Source: Skermanella rosea
GTDB lineage: Bacteria > Pseudomonadota > Alphaproteobacteria > Azospirillales > Azospirillaceae
DNA: 64,000 bases
NCBI RefSeq assembly: GCF_016806835.2
Contig: NZ_CP086111.1
Coordinates: forward strand, 1,871,001-1,935,000
Reading direction: 5' to 3'
The position numbers and the translations under genes are program-made. Shown here piece by piece: positions 1 to 13,203 of the stretch; the first letter of the stretch is position 1, and each line of letters begins with the position of its first letter. The notes beneath the pieces are model-generated. The model was not told the DNA's origin, searched no databases, and worked only from the letters and a program-made list of their open reading frames with translations.

Positions 1-3215
<3,215 letters not shown>

Positions 3216-3950
3216 GTGTTTTTCATGCAAGACCACCATGGCTTTTCGCCGTCCCATCACTCGCACGGCCATCATTATCGTTCGTGGGACGGTCGTGATG
3301 ATTGTCAGGACCGGGATCATCACGGCGGGCGCGGGCCGAAGTTTCATCATGACAAGGTCGAAATCGGGCATGTGTCGGGGCGAGCCACCGCCGACTGGTG
3401 GGAATGGGTGCTGTCCTATCCGGAGGTCGAGAACCCGCAACTCGATACCACGGGCGAGTTGGCGGATCTTGGCGATTTCGGCCGCACCTTCTTCGTCGCC
3501 GGCACGTTCAGCGGCGATGTCGAGCGAAGCTTCTCCGTCGATTACGGCCAGACGCTGGTCATTCCCTTGATCAACGTCGTGAGCTTCGCGACAGAACCGG
3601 ACGATACCGCCGCCTCCCTGCGCGAGGATGCCGCCGAATTTATCGACGCGGTCGAGGACCTGACGCTGATCATCGACGGCAAAGTCTATTCCGACGAGAA
3701 GCTGTTCGATTTCCGGACGAAATCGACTGTTTTCGATGCCGTCGTGCCCGAAGGCGGCGTTCTTCCCGCAGGCACTTACGATCCCGTGGTGTCCGACGGC
3801 TACTGGGTCAAGGTGAAGGGGCTATCGCCCGGAGAGCACACGATCGAGTTCGGCGGCTCGCTGACTGACGACGAGGGCAACACCTTCGATGTCAACATCA
3901 CCGATAACATCACGGTCGTCGCGGACAGGCACTGGTCGGATTGGTCGTGA
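3216..3950 (+). CDS. His-rich acidic protein of unknown function
   Basis: I do not recognise a family. The frame encodes about 244 residues: a His/Asp-rich first 45 residues (HHGFSPSHHSHGHHYRSWDG and a second HH cluster, potentially metal-binding), then an acidic, beta-rich body with alternating hydrophobic residues that would suit an extracellular or beta-sandwich domain, ending ITVVADRHWSDWS. No signal peptide or membrane segment is visible. The start was set at GTG 3216 because a GGAGGAGG site lies 5 bases upstream; ATG 3225 in the same frame is the alternative. It stands alone, just outside the left edge of the tRNA-Met island. Codon use is like that of the chromosome. Coding is likely; the function is unknown. 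Confidence 0.7.
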   Translation: MFFMQDHHGFSPSHHSHGHHYRSWDGRDDCQDRDHHGGRGPKFHHDKVEIGHVSGRATADWWEWVLSYPEVENPQLDTTGELADLGDFGRTFFVAGTFSGDVERSFSVDYGQTLVIPLINVVSFATEPDDTAASLREDAAEFIDAVEDLTLIIDGKVYSDEKLFDFRTKSTVFDAVVPEGGVLPAGTYDPVVSDGYWVKVKGLSPGEHTIEFGGSLTDDEGNTFDVNITDNITVVADRHWSDWS

Positions 3951-4017
3951 CGAACGATCCGGTCGAATGGGCCGTGGCGACCGGCTCTTCCTAACCCGCG
4001 AACAGGCGCCTCATAAG

Positions 4018-4053
4018 CAAAAAGCCAGCCGACCCATGGGATCGACCGGCTTT
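4018..4053 (-). terminator. Original terminator of the tRNA-Met gene, stranded left of the island
   Basis: Read on the minus strand, an imperfect GC-rich hairpin (arms AAAGCCGGTCGATCCC and GGGTCGGCTGGCTTT) is followed by a T-run. It lies directly beyond the partial tRNA copy at 4059-4103. This is the position expected for the terminator of the uninterrupted tRNA gene before integration. Confidence 0.65.
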
Positions 4054-4058
4054 CCGAC

Positions 4059-4103
4059 TGGTAGCGGAGGAGGGATTTGAACCCCCGACACAAGGATTAT
4101 GAT
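4059..4103 (-). repeat. Left attachment site: 3' fragment of tRNA-Met
   Basis: Identical over 45 bases to 13127-13171, the CCA end, acceptor 3' strand, T-arm and half of the anticodon stem-loop of tRNA-Met. Identity stops abruptly at 4104. The fragment lacks the 5' half and cannot be a functional tRNA. Confidence 0.9.
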
Positions 4104-4316
4104 GATGCGTGTGTTACTAGCAATTTCTGTGGCTTAAGGCCGTTTTTCTGGGTTTTTTCTGGAGTCTCAGCATATCTCACTCAGTATCACTGCACCTATA
4201 GTCCAACCAAATTCCTCGTCGTCGCCCAAACCAACTCAATTTATACTTCCACTTATACTCCCACATTGAACAGAACAGTTTTGTTCAATGTAGTGCGAGA
4301 TGATGCTTGGCCGCTC
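4104..4316. other. AT-rich island edge with a 12-bp tandem repeat
   Basis: This 213-bp segment between the left att copy and the IS3 element is clearly poorer in GC than its surroundings and has no gene. At 4241-4264 two 12-bp units (TTATACTTCCAC, TTATACTCCCAC) stand in tandem with one mismatch. Short direct repeats beside an att core are where tyrosine recombinases bind with their arm domain, so this may be the remaining arm-site region of a lost integrase. That role is an inference from position only. Confidence 0.45.
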
Positions 4317-4355
4317 TGAACCGCACCGGGATTCCCGGAGGCCGATTTGGTTGAG

Positions 4356-4983
4356 TCACGCCGCCCTGGCGCCGTCCTCGGTTTGAGCATAGTAGCGTGC
4401 TTCGGCCTCGGCGGGTGGAATGTTGCCGATGGGTTCGAGCAGGCGCCGGTGGTTGAACCAGTTGACCCATTCCAAGGTGGCGAACTCGACGGCTTCCAAG
4501 TTGCGCCATGGCCCTCGGCGTCGGATCACCTCGGTCTTGTAGAGGCCGTTGATCGTCTCGGCCAAGGCGTTGTCATAGGAATCGCCGACGCTGCCGACCG
4601 ACGGCTCGACACCGGCCTCGGCCAAGTGCTCGGTGTAGCGAATGCTGACATATTGCGACCCGCGGTCGGAATGGTGGATGAGGCCGCTGCCTTTGGCCGG
4701 ACGGCGGTCGTGAAGCGCCTGCTCCAGGGCATCCAGGACAAATCCGGCGTGTGCGGTGCGCGAGACCCGCCAGCCGACAATCCGCCGGGCAAACGTGTCG
4801 ATGACGAAGGCCACGTAAACGAAGCCTTGCCATGTCGCCACAAACGTGAAATCCGCGACCCACAAGGCGTTCGGGCAGGACGCCTGGAACTGGCGGTTCA
4901 CCCGGTCGAGCGGACACGGTGCCGCCCGGTCGCTGATCGTCGTCCGCACCGTCTTGCCGCGTGTCACCCCCTTCAGCCCCATA
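4356..4983 (-). pseudogene. IS3 OrfB transposase, C-terminal catalytic half (split by IS256)
   Basis: DDE integrase domain of the IS3 transposase. The catalytic residues are visible as Asp in WVADFTFV, Asp in HHSDRGSQY and Glu in NALAETINGLYKTE. The frame enters from the IS256 end at 4984 and reads LKGVTRGKTVRTT onward to a stop at 4356. Joining it to the N-terminal half at 6306-6591 and deleting one copy of the 8-bp target duplication restores a continuous frame (MRRMG-LKGVTRG). The gene was therefore intact when IS256 arrived. The part shown cannot transpose alone. Confidence 0.88.
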
Positions 4984-6917
<1,934 letters not shown>

Positions 6918-6967
6918 GATGACCCCAGTCTCTCAAGAAATGGGGCCTCCGGTAAACCCGGCGCGGT

Positions 6968-8881
6968 TCACACCTCACTGACCAAGATCGCTTTCCACCC
7001 CCAGTTCCTCTTCCTCTTATCAAAGCTCTGGACAGCGACTCCAGTCACGACATCCTCGTCATTGATATCACTGGCTCTCACGAGATCAGGCGGAATGAAG
7101 ATGTTGTCGTCAGTGAAGCCCAGGCCATTCCTTACTTTGACCATACTCCGAAAGGACCGGCAGACCTGAGTGCCAGGCGTTTTGCTCGTCGCTTCGGCCG
7201 TCAGGGCGCGCACGCCTCCTCCCTTGCGAGACTGGAACGTGGCCAGCTTGAAGGAGACGAATGCGCCGACAGCGGCTATCCCCTTGTAGTGGGCGAGAGG
7301 GAAGGTTCCCTGTGCTTCCCGGCCGGCCGTGAAGTGCATCAAGCCCTTGCTGGGGTTGACGTGGTCGACGATTCCAACCGTTTCAGGGAAGATGTCAAAG
7401 GGCGCACCGTCCGGACGGTCGGAGACCGCATGGAGAATGAAGCGCCGCTCGCCCTCAGGGTCGTAGTCGGCCTTCACCCGGATGGGCTGGCCAATCCGCG
7501 GCGACTTCAGCTTCAGCCTGTTTTCCGGGATAGACACTTCGGCGGGAAGAAAGGGGGTCTTGAGATAAAGCTTCCGCCTCGGCTTCCCGTCCTGTCCTTC
7601 AACAGTGAATGTTTCTCCCACGCAGGCGTCGATCCAAGGGAGGTCAGAGAACAGGAGGTCGTCGGCTGCGGCCGCGAAGCGCGCATAGAAGCCGGCCTTA
7701 GGGGGCGTGGCATCGATGGCTGCATACCAGTCCATGGCGGTCATGTCCTGCACGTCGACAGGCACACGATGGCCGGAGCGCTTCTTGTGCTCGAAGATCC
7801 GTTCGATCTCCCCCTTTGCCTCGGCCGTATGCCCGGCGTCCAGGAACTCGCGCGCGAGCTTCAGGCGAAGCGGACTCACGAAATTGTCATCCTGCGAGCA
7901 GGTCAGAGACTTGCAGTAGCAGGCCAGGCGTGTCCCAGGATCGGCCTGAAGATCTCCGAGAAGCTCCCATGCCCAATACTCCTGGGATTTCGTCTTAGTG
8001 AAGGAGAGCGCAAGGTTCCGGGCCTCGTCCTGGCGTCCAAGCGCCCGGAGGAGCTTCACTTTGTTCAGCTCCAACCAGTGGTTGTCCGGGAAGCGCGCCA
8101 TCATGCGGTCGACGAAGAGCAGCATGTAGTCGAGATCGGCACGGTTGCCGGTCTCGGCGGCTTCCTTTGCGGCCTTCATGACCACCTTCTCGGCGAGCGC
8201 GGGGATGCTCTTCCCGTCCTTCGCGGCGAAACGCTCGAAGTCCTCCTGCCGGAGATGCTCGAGCCCCCAGAGACGGGCGAAGGGCAACATCTTGAGATGG
8301 TCGCCGGAGGCGAGGCGCGAGGCCATGTACAGCATGCAGCTGTGAAGCTGCGAGGGACGCTCGACCTCGAGTCCCATATAGGCGTTGAGATGGCGCCGAG
8401 CCTCGCCCACGACGGCCGGCAGCAACTCCTCTGGGAGCTTCTTCCCCAAAAGGTCCTTTGTCGCTTTGTAGAGATCCCAGCCATAGTTCGTCGAGATCTC
8501 GGGGCCAAGCGGCTTGCGGCGGGCAAGATCGGCGTAAATCTTGATCGCGTCGCGGAGGCGCCCAGCTTTGCTGTGCTCCTGCGCCTGGGCGATCTCGCCC
8601 GCCCCTTCCTCGAGGAGCGAGAGCGCACGGCCACGCTCCTTGGTGAGGATCTCATCGTTCTCGGGCAGCTCCAGCGCCCGCAGCTGACGGGCATAATCCT
8701 CGGCCGCTTCGCTGGAGCCCTTCCGGGCGTTCGCCTTCAGAAGGTCGATGAGGCACCAGGCATAGGCTCGAACGTCCCAGGCATCTCGGTCGGGCGACGT
8801 TATGCGCTCCCGCGCCATCTCGTAGGCGGCGTCGATCTGGCGGTCCCGGCGGAGCTTGAAGACCTCGCTCGACGAGCTCAT
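6968..8881 (-). CDS. Helical-repeat (TPR-like) protein with tandem cold-shock-like OB domains
   Basis: 637 residues; no named family can be assigned with certainty. Residues 1 to about 390 are alpha-helical with TPR/HAT-like spacing (for example LRDAIKIYADLARRKPLG, WLELNKVKLLRALGRQDEAR). After a linker come two segments with the rhythm of cold-shock OB folds: VGIVDHVNPSKGLMHFTAG...GTFPLAHYKG...GAFVSFKLA, and FRSMVKVRNGLGFTDDNIFIPPDLV...VVTGVAVQSF...WGWKA. This suggests binding of single-stranded nucleic acid. The start ATG overlaps the stop of the upstream helicase (TGATG, one base shared), so the two are co-translated. The stop codon is supplied by the terminal TGA of the adjoining IS3 element; the C-terminus looks nearly natural, but a short native tail may be lost. 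A role with the helicase in a conflict or repair system is inferred from context. Confidence 0.8.
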   Translation of the reverse strand: MSSSSEVFKLRRDRQIDAAYEMARERITSPDRDAWDVRAYAWCLIDLLKANARKGSSEAAEDYARQLRALELPENDEILTKERGRALSLLEEGAGEIAQAQEHSKAGRLRDAIKIYADLARRKPLGPEISTNYGWDLYKATKDLLGKKLPEELLPAVVGEARRHLNAYMGLEVERPSQLHSCMLYMASRLASGDHLKMLPFARLWGLEHLRQEDFERFAAKDGKSIPALAEKVVMKAAKEAAETGNRADLDYMLLFVDRMMARFPDNHWLELNKVKLLRALGRQDEARNLALSFTKTKSQEYWAWELLGDLQADPGTRLACYCKSLTCSQDDNFVSPLRLKLAREFLDAGHTAEAKGEIERIFEHKKRSGHRVPVDVQDMTAMDWYAAIDATPPKAGFYARFAAAADDLLFSDLPWIDACVGETFTVEGQDGKPRRKLYLKTPFLPAEVSIPENRLKLKSPRIGQPIRVKADYDPEGERRFILHAVSDRPDGAPFDIFPETVGIVDHVNPSKGLMHFTAGREAQGTFPLAHYKGIAAVGAFVSFKLATFQSRKGGGVRALTAEATSKTPGTQVCRSFRSMVKVRNGLGFTDDNIFIPPDLVRASDINDEDVVTGVAVQSFDKRKRNWGWKAILVSEV

Positions 8882-11658
8882 CAGCCTTTCCTAACAGGCA
8901 GCAGGTCGATCACCTCAGACAGGAGCGCACGCGGCGCCCGCGATGGGTTGACCGGCTTGCATGTACTGAAGGTGCCCCTTCCGTTGTAATAGATATCGAC
9001 GACCACCGCGTCGGAGCCACGGGCGAAGGTGTACCGCTGGCACCATGGCAACTCGGCCACGTCCGCGATCTGGATCCCCCGCTCCTTGGCCCGCGAAAGG
9101 AGCCATTCGTGGAATGTGCCGAGGAACTCCTGGCTGGGGACATAGATCACATCTTTCGACGAGGACGCTCGATTGGCGGGTGTCAGGATGCGGTCCGACA
9201 GGGCACCCAGGCACTGATTCAGCTCGTCGCTCAGCGCGTTGACCTGGGTCGGCATGATCCTCCCGATCTTTCCCTTGCCGTTGTAGGCAATGTTCACTCG
9301 GGCGGATTCACCGTCACGGCGGAAGAAATACGCTTCCTGATACTGATTATGGACGATGTCCTCGATTTCGATGTTGGTCCCTTCAAGGACGGCCTGCACA
9401 TGCCCCAGGATGGCGAAGAGGACCCCATTCTGCTCGGTGAGGCCGAAGCGCTCCGGTGGGGCGTCGGGGCTGCCAATTGAGGCCTCCGGTGACACGGAGA
9501 TCGTCTCCGCCGACGAGCAGGACGTGGCGAAAGGAGGCATACCTATTACCTTGATGTCCGCGCCCACCTCCCGATGCGGGGGCTTGACCATGTAAAGACG
9601 ACCCTTCGCTCGTGTCATCGCTGTGTAGAGCCATCGAAAGTAGTCGGATGAGAGTTCGTTTTGGCCGCGCGGGCAGACGACGAAGACGTGCTCCCATTCG
9701 CCGCCCTGGGCCTTGTGGCAGGTGACTGCGTAGCCGAACTTGACCCGCAAGGCATTGAAATACGGGTCAGCCCGAAGGACTTCTTGGAAGTGATTGCGGT
9801 CCTTCCTCAAATGCTCGTGCCGCATGCAGAAGTCGATATAGAGGGCCTTTTGCTCGTCGGACCCGATGTTCGGGTTGCTGTCGTAGAGCACGTTCTCGAG
9901 GATCTTCGTTTGGATGAACTGCGCGCGTCCGTCCGTGTCCCGGACACCCAGCAAGGCCCCCCGGAAGGAAATGGTCACCTCGACGGTCTCCACGGCCTTG
10001 GTGTCGGGGTTCTTTCGTCGGATGGATATGCGGCGGGTTTCCACCCGTTCATCCACCTCCTTAGCCAGGATGAAGTCGCCATTCGCGATGAAGAGGCCAC
10101 TGACGGTGATGTTCGCAACCACCATCAGCTTGTCGCCAGGAACGATCTCCGACTTTCCCGGAAAGAAATGCTCGCGGATCATGCGGTTGTAGCCAGCGGC
10201 TTCCGCGTTCGAGCGGGCCACGATGATGGCCTTGTCGTTGATCGCGTGATTGCAGGCCTTGAGGTAGCGGGAGAGGACCCGATCGCCCTCGACCTTCTCG
10301 ATGTCGGGCACGCTGAAGTCGAAGGTCAGCTTGCAGAATTTTCCGCTCTTCAGGCTGTCGCGAAGCGGCATGACGTTTCGAAGAACGCCGCTGTCCGCCT
10401 TCTGCCGGACGACGTCCTCAAGTTCGTAGCTGCGGCAGCTTACGCCGTAGGTTTTGTGGAGGTAGTCGGCATCGAGCGCGGGGGAGAATGACATATCAAC
10501 TGGGGGCAGCTGCGCCGTATCCCCGATCAGAATGATCTTTTTGTCGTGGTCGTTGTGATCGAGCCGGACGAAGTTGAAGAAATCCTTCAGAAGATATCCG
10601 GATCCCGAGCGGAAGAACTCGCTCTCTTGGTAGGCGTCCGAGATGAGCGACGCCTCATCGACCATATAGACTGCGTTCGCCGCGTCGTCGTTGGTCGCGA
10701 TCTGGGCGTAGTTCTTGAAGGTTTCTGACCCTTTAAGACCCTCGTCGGTATATTCGATTAGTTCCTTGAAGTTATAAATTGTGCGATGGAGCGTCCCGGC
10801 TCGGTACCCAGTCTTCCCCTCGATCACTCGCGCGGCGCGTCCCGTGGGAGCACAGAGGCGGAACATACGCCCTTGGGCCGAAAGGTAGTCGGCCAGACCT
10901 CTGATGATAAAGGTCTTTCCGGTACCCGCATGGCCCTTGAGCAGAAAGACCTCCGCCTGGGGGGCTGCGAAAAATCGCTCGAGTTCCTCGACTGCCTCCT
11001 CTTGGCTCTTCGAGAGGGTCGCACCGGCGAATGCTTCCCTCAGGCTGATAGGGGTCCTGAGCTCCCTCGTGGTGGGATCGACAGCATTGAACGCCTTGTC
11101 GGAGGCCTCCCTCTCCTGTCGGCTGTCATCTTGGGACAGGCGCGCAGGTTTGGCGGCGGGGTCGGACGCCTCCTCTCTCCCACCGCCGGTTTCGGCGAGC
11201 GCCTCCTCGACGGTCTCGCGGGACGCGCCGGCGGGCCGCGCCCCAGGATCGGGGAGGCGAAACGGCCCCGAGGCATACAACTCTTCGGGTGCGATGAGGC
11301 GACAGAACCACTGGGCCAGAGCCCACGCATCCGCGAGAAGGCCTGCCGCCTGCGCCGCCGAGACCGTGCCGCCATGGGCCGCCTTGTTCCCAAGAAGCCT
11401 GAGAGTGTGAAGCTTCCCGAGAAGTCGCTCATTCAGAAGGCGGTTGTCTTCGAGGAATCGCAGGCGATCGATCTGCCGGCCGTTCGTGAGTTCTGGCAAG
11501 CTTTTCAATTGGAAAAAAGCGGAGATAAGAAGTTCCCCAAAGCACCGAAGGCGGATGGCTGTCACATCCGCATCGACATGGAGTGCGGATTCGGCTTGGA
11601 CGGCATGCTTATGCAATTCCGGCCAGCGGGTTTGCAGGAACTCAAAACTACTCGTCAA
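8881..11658 (-). CDS. SF1 helicase with N-terminal HEPN/DUF4145-type domain and duplicated C-terminal module
   Basis: About 925 residues. Residues 1-125 resemble the HEPN/DUF4145 domain found at the N-terminus of HsdR-like and defence helicases (FEFLQTRWPELHKHAVQAE, LRLLGNKAAHGG). A charged linker follows, then a RecD/Dda-type SF1 helicase: Walker A GHAGTGKT (242-249), DEAS (334-337), GDTAQLPP (379-386), TCHKAQGGEWEHV (646-658) and YTAMTRAKGRLY (678-689). Residues about 745-805 and 850-905 are two divergent copies of a small module sharing YxFxR...V.I.YNG(K/R)G. I placed the start at TTG 11658, with GGGGA about 9 bases upstream, because the HEPN-like domain begins there; GTG 11718 is the alternative. 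It is the first gene of a two-gene operon inside the tRNA-Met island. The helicase call is firm, the HEPN call likely, the biological role unknown. Confidence 0.85.
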   Translation of the reverse strand: MTSSFEFLQTRWPELHKHAVQAESALHVDADVTAIRLRCFGELLISAFFQLKSLPELTNGRQIDRLRFLEDNRLLNERLLGKLHTLRLLGNKAAHGGTVSAAQAAGLLADAWALAQWFCRLIAPEELYASGPFRLPDPGARPAGASRETVEEALAETGGGREEASDPAAKPARLSQDDSRQEREASDKAFNAVDPTTRELRTPISLREAFAGATLSKSQEEAVEELERFFAAPQAEVFLLKGHAGTGKTFIIRGLADYLSAQGRMFRLCAPTGRAARVIEGKTGYRAGTLHRTIYNFKELIEYTDEGLKGSETFKNYAQIATNDDAANAVYMVDEASLISDAYQESEFFRSGSGYLLKDFFNFVRLDHNDHDKKIILIGDTAQLPPVDMSFSPALDADYLHKTYGVSCRSYELEDVVRQKADSGVLRNVMPLRDSLKSGKFCKLTFDFSVPDIEKVEGDRVLSRYLKACNHAINDKAIIVARSNAEAAGYNRMIREHFFPGKSEIVPGDKLMVVANITVSGLFIANGDFILAKEVDERVETRRISIRRKNPDTKAVETVEVTISFRGALLGVRDTDGRAQFIQTKILENVLYDSNPNIGSDEQKALYIDFCMRHEHLRKDRNHFQEVLRADPYFNALRVKFGYAVTCHKAQGGEWEHVFVVCPRGQNELSSDYFRWLYTAMTRAKGRLYMVKPPHREVGADIKVIGMPPFATSCSSAETISVSPEASIGSPDAPPERFGLTEQNGVLFAILGHVQAVLEGTNIEIEDIVHNQYQEAYFFRRDGESARVNIAYNGKGKIGRIMPTQVNALSDELNQCLGALSDRILTPANRASSSKDVIYVPSQEFLGTFHEWLLSRAKERGIQIADVAELPWCQRYTFARGSDAVVVDIYYNGRGTFSTCKPVNPSRAPRALLSEVIDLLPVRKG

Positions 11659-11985
11659 AGCCGAACGTCCCCGGTGTAGCCATTCTCGTACGCAGCGCGA
11701 ATTTCTAGCAAAGCTCACATCACGCGAGCGTATGGAGCTTCACTGACGCGATAATAGCTATGCATTGACAGGCTGTTAAGCGATGATTGCGTAGCAGGGG
11801 CAAAAGTTCGGGCGCTGAGCAGGGCGCCGGGGTTGCACACGACCGATTTGATCCCGATTTGTTCTAGACATGTCGAACCTGGAAAAGCTGTCCCTGTCTG
11901 ACCTGTCGCGTGGCGACTGAACGGCACCATCAAGTTGGCGGCGGGTTGGGTTGCCCAATCGGTGCGGGTCGGTTATGAGGTGGCC

Positions 11986-12283
11986 ATGACGACCTCAACC
12001 AAGCCCCCTACGTCGGCCACCGCTTTCCTCCGGAGCTGATCAGCCACGTGGTCTGGCTATACTTCAGATTTCTACTGAGCCTTCGTATGGTGGAGGAGAT
12101 GCTGGCCTTCCGGGGCATCGTGGTCAGCCACGAGACGATCCGGCAATGGGGCCTCAAATTCGGCTAGGCGTTCGCCAACATCATCCGCCGGCGGCTGCCC
12201 CGGCCGGACGACACGTGGCATATGGATGAGGTTGTTCTCAATATCGCCGGCCAGCCCCATTATCTCTGGCGCGTCATGGATCT
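11986..12283 (+). pseudogene. IS6-family transposase remnant
   Basis: N-terminal third of an IS6/IS26-type transposase: MTTSTKP, then after a one-base deletion in a C-run near 12005 the frame YVGHRFPPELISHVVWLYFR, RMVEEMLAFRGI, SHETIRQWGLKFG, an in-frame TAG at 12165-12167, and WHMDEVVLNIAGQPHYLWR (first catalytic Asp). Similarity stops abruptly near 12283, where an antisense ISAzo13 fragment begins. It is frameshifted, stopped and truncated, so it is dead. The 266 bases between the helicase promoter and this remnant hold no recognisable gene. Confidence 0.85.
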
Positions 12284-12289
12284 TCACCG

Positions 12290-12677
12290 ACGCCCGACGG
12301 CCTTGACCCCGCAAGGCCACTGCCAGCTTCTCCAAGCTCTTCGATACCCACAGCAGTGGGCGCTCCGGGCAGCCCAGCGTCATCGGCGCGACCAACTCCA
12401 GCAGAGCGCGCTCCAGCGTCGCATCTGTCTCCGTCAGCCGCTTGCGCCCGCCGCCCGGTCAGCGCGGGCGTGGCCCGGACGGCGGCACCCCGTCGGCGAT
12501 CTCCTTGAGCCCGCGCCAGATCGTGCTGGGGGCGATCCCGATAGTCCGTGCCACGGCGGTGATGCCACCATAGCCAAGCGCCTGGGCTTGGGTGGCGGCA
12601 AACAAACGGCGCCTCCGCTGGTCAAGGCTGGGACGCAGAAGGGCGTATTGGTGGCGTAGCGCGGCTTCATCAATCAT
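12290..12677 (-). pseudogene. ISAzo13-family transposase remnant
   Basis: Starts MIDEAALRHQYALLRPSLDQ at 12677 and continues RRLFAATQAQALGYGGI, ARTIGIAPSTIWRGLKE, a TGA stop at 12461-12459, then in the same frame GRKRLTETDATLERALLE and LGCPERPLLWVSKSLEKLA, the conserved N-terminal order of ISAzo13 transposases. It is cut near 12290 by the IS6 remnant. Only about 130 of the usual 400 or more residues remain and one internal stop is present. Confidence 0.8.
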
Positions 12678-13087
12678 GAAGTCGAGTCTATCTGCTGCGA
12701 GTCCCGCTGAGGATCCCCTCAACACCCCTCGACCGCATTCGATTCATTCATTCGGGCACGCTTCCTTAATTGCACGGCCGCTCCAGCGTGCCGTGTTTTT
12801 CGCTGCAAGACTTGACAAAGCCCCAGGGGTACGGAACCGGCGAGGACACCGGGGAACAGCCGGCCGAGACGGGTCCGGAGAGTCCCGGGATGCGCGCGCC
12901 GAGCCTGCCGCTCGCCCTTCGTCTTCCCGCCAACCCCTTGCCAGCACGGGTGAATCGGCGCCCTGCAACGGTCCCGTTTTCCTGGAAATCGTTCTGGAAA
13001 CCCACAGAGACGCCCTGCTAACCCATTGATTCTGCTTGGGACGGAATGAGACGGCGGGAGACAGCTCCGGGCTAGGTTTCAGGCACG
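12678..13087. other. 410-bp stretch without a recognisable gene
   Basis: Lies between the ISAzo13 remnant and the element-side terminator of tRNA-Met. Short overlapping frames on both strands (for example minus 12766-13005) have no domain, no good ribosome binding site and strongly biased composition. I see nothing that supports a gene here. Confidence 0.5.
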
Positions 13088-13124
13088 AAAAAGCCCGCTA
13101 AGGTTTTGACTTAGCAGGCTTTTT
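13088..13124 (-). terminator. Element-borne terminator after tRNA-Met
   Basis: Reading the minus strand, hairpin arms AAAAGCCTGCTAAG and CTTAGCGGGCTTTT (one mismatch) enclose TCAAAAC and end in a T-run, directly after the tRNA CCA. It differs in sequence from the hairpin at 4018-4053. The island therefore brought its own terminator when it replaced the tRNA 3' end. Confidence 0.8.
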
Positions 13125-13126
13125 AA

Positions 13127-13171
13127 TGGTAGCGGAGGAGGGATTTGAACCCCCGACACAAGGATTATGAT
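13127..13171 (-). repeat. Right attachment site within tRNA-Met
   Basis: The 3' 45 bases of the functional tRNA-Met gene, identical to 4059-4103. Recombination between the two copies would excise the island and leave one intact tRNA gene with its original terminator. Confidence 0.9.
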
Positions 13172-13203
13172 TCCTCTGCTCTGACCAACTGAGCTACTCC
13201 GCC
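13127..13203 (-). tRNA. tRNA-Met (CAU), elongator type
   Basis: 77 bases including an encoded CCA. The minus strand folds as a cloverleaf: acceptor GGCGGAG/CTCCGCT, D-arm GCTC...GAGC with GTTGGTC, anticodon stem GAGGA/TCCTT with loop ATCATAA (anticodon CAT), T-arm GGGGG TTCAAAT CCCTC. The acceptor stem and the T-arm are like alphaproteobacterial elongator tRNA-Met; tRNA-Ile2 (also CAT) is less likely. It is the integration target of the island. Confidence 0.95.

Noticed and set aside
4059-4103. Second tRNA-Met gene
   Set aside because: Only the 3' 45 bases are present; without acceptor 5' strand and D-arm it cannot fold. It is the att duplication.
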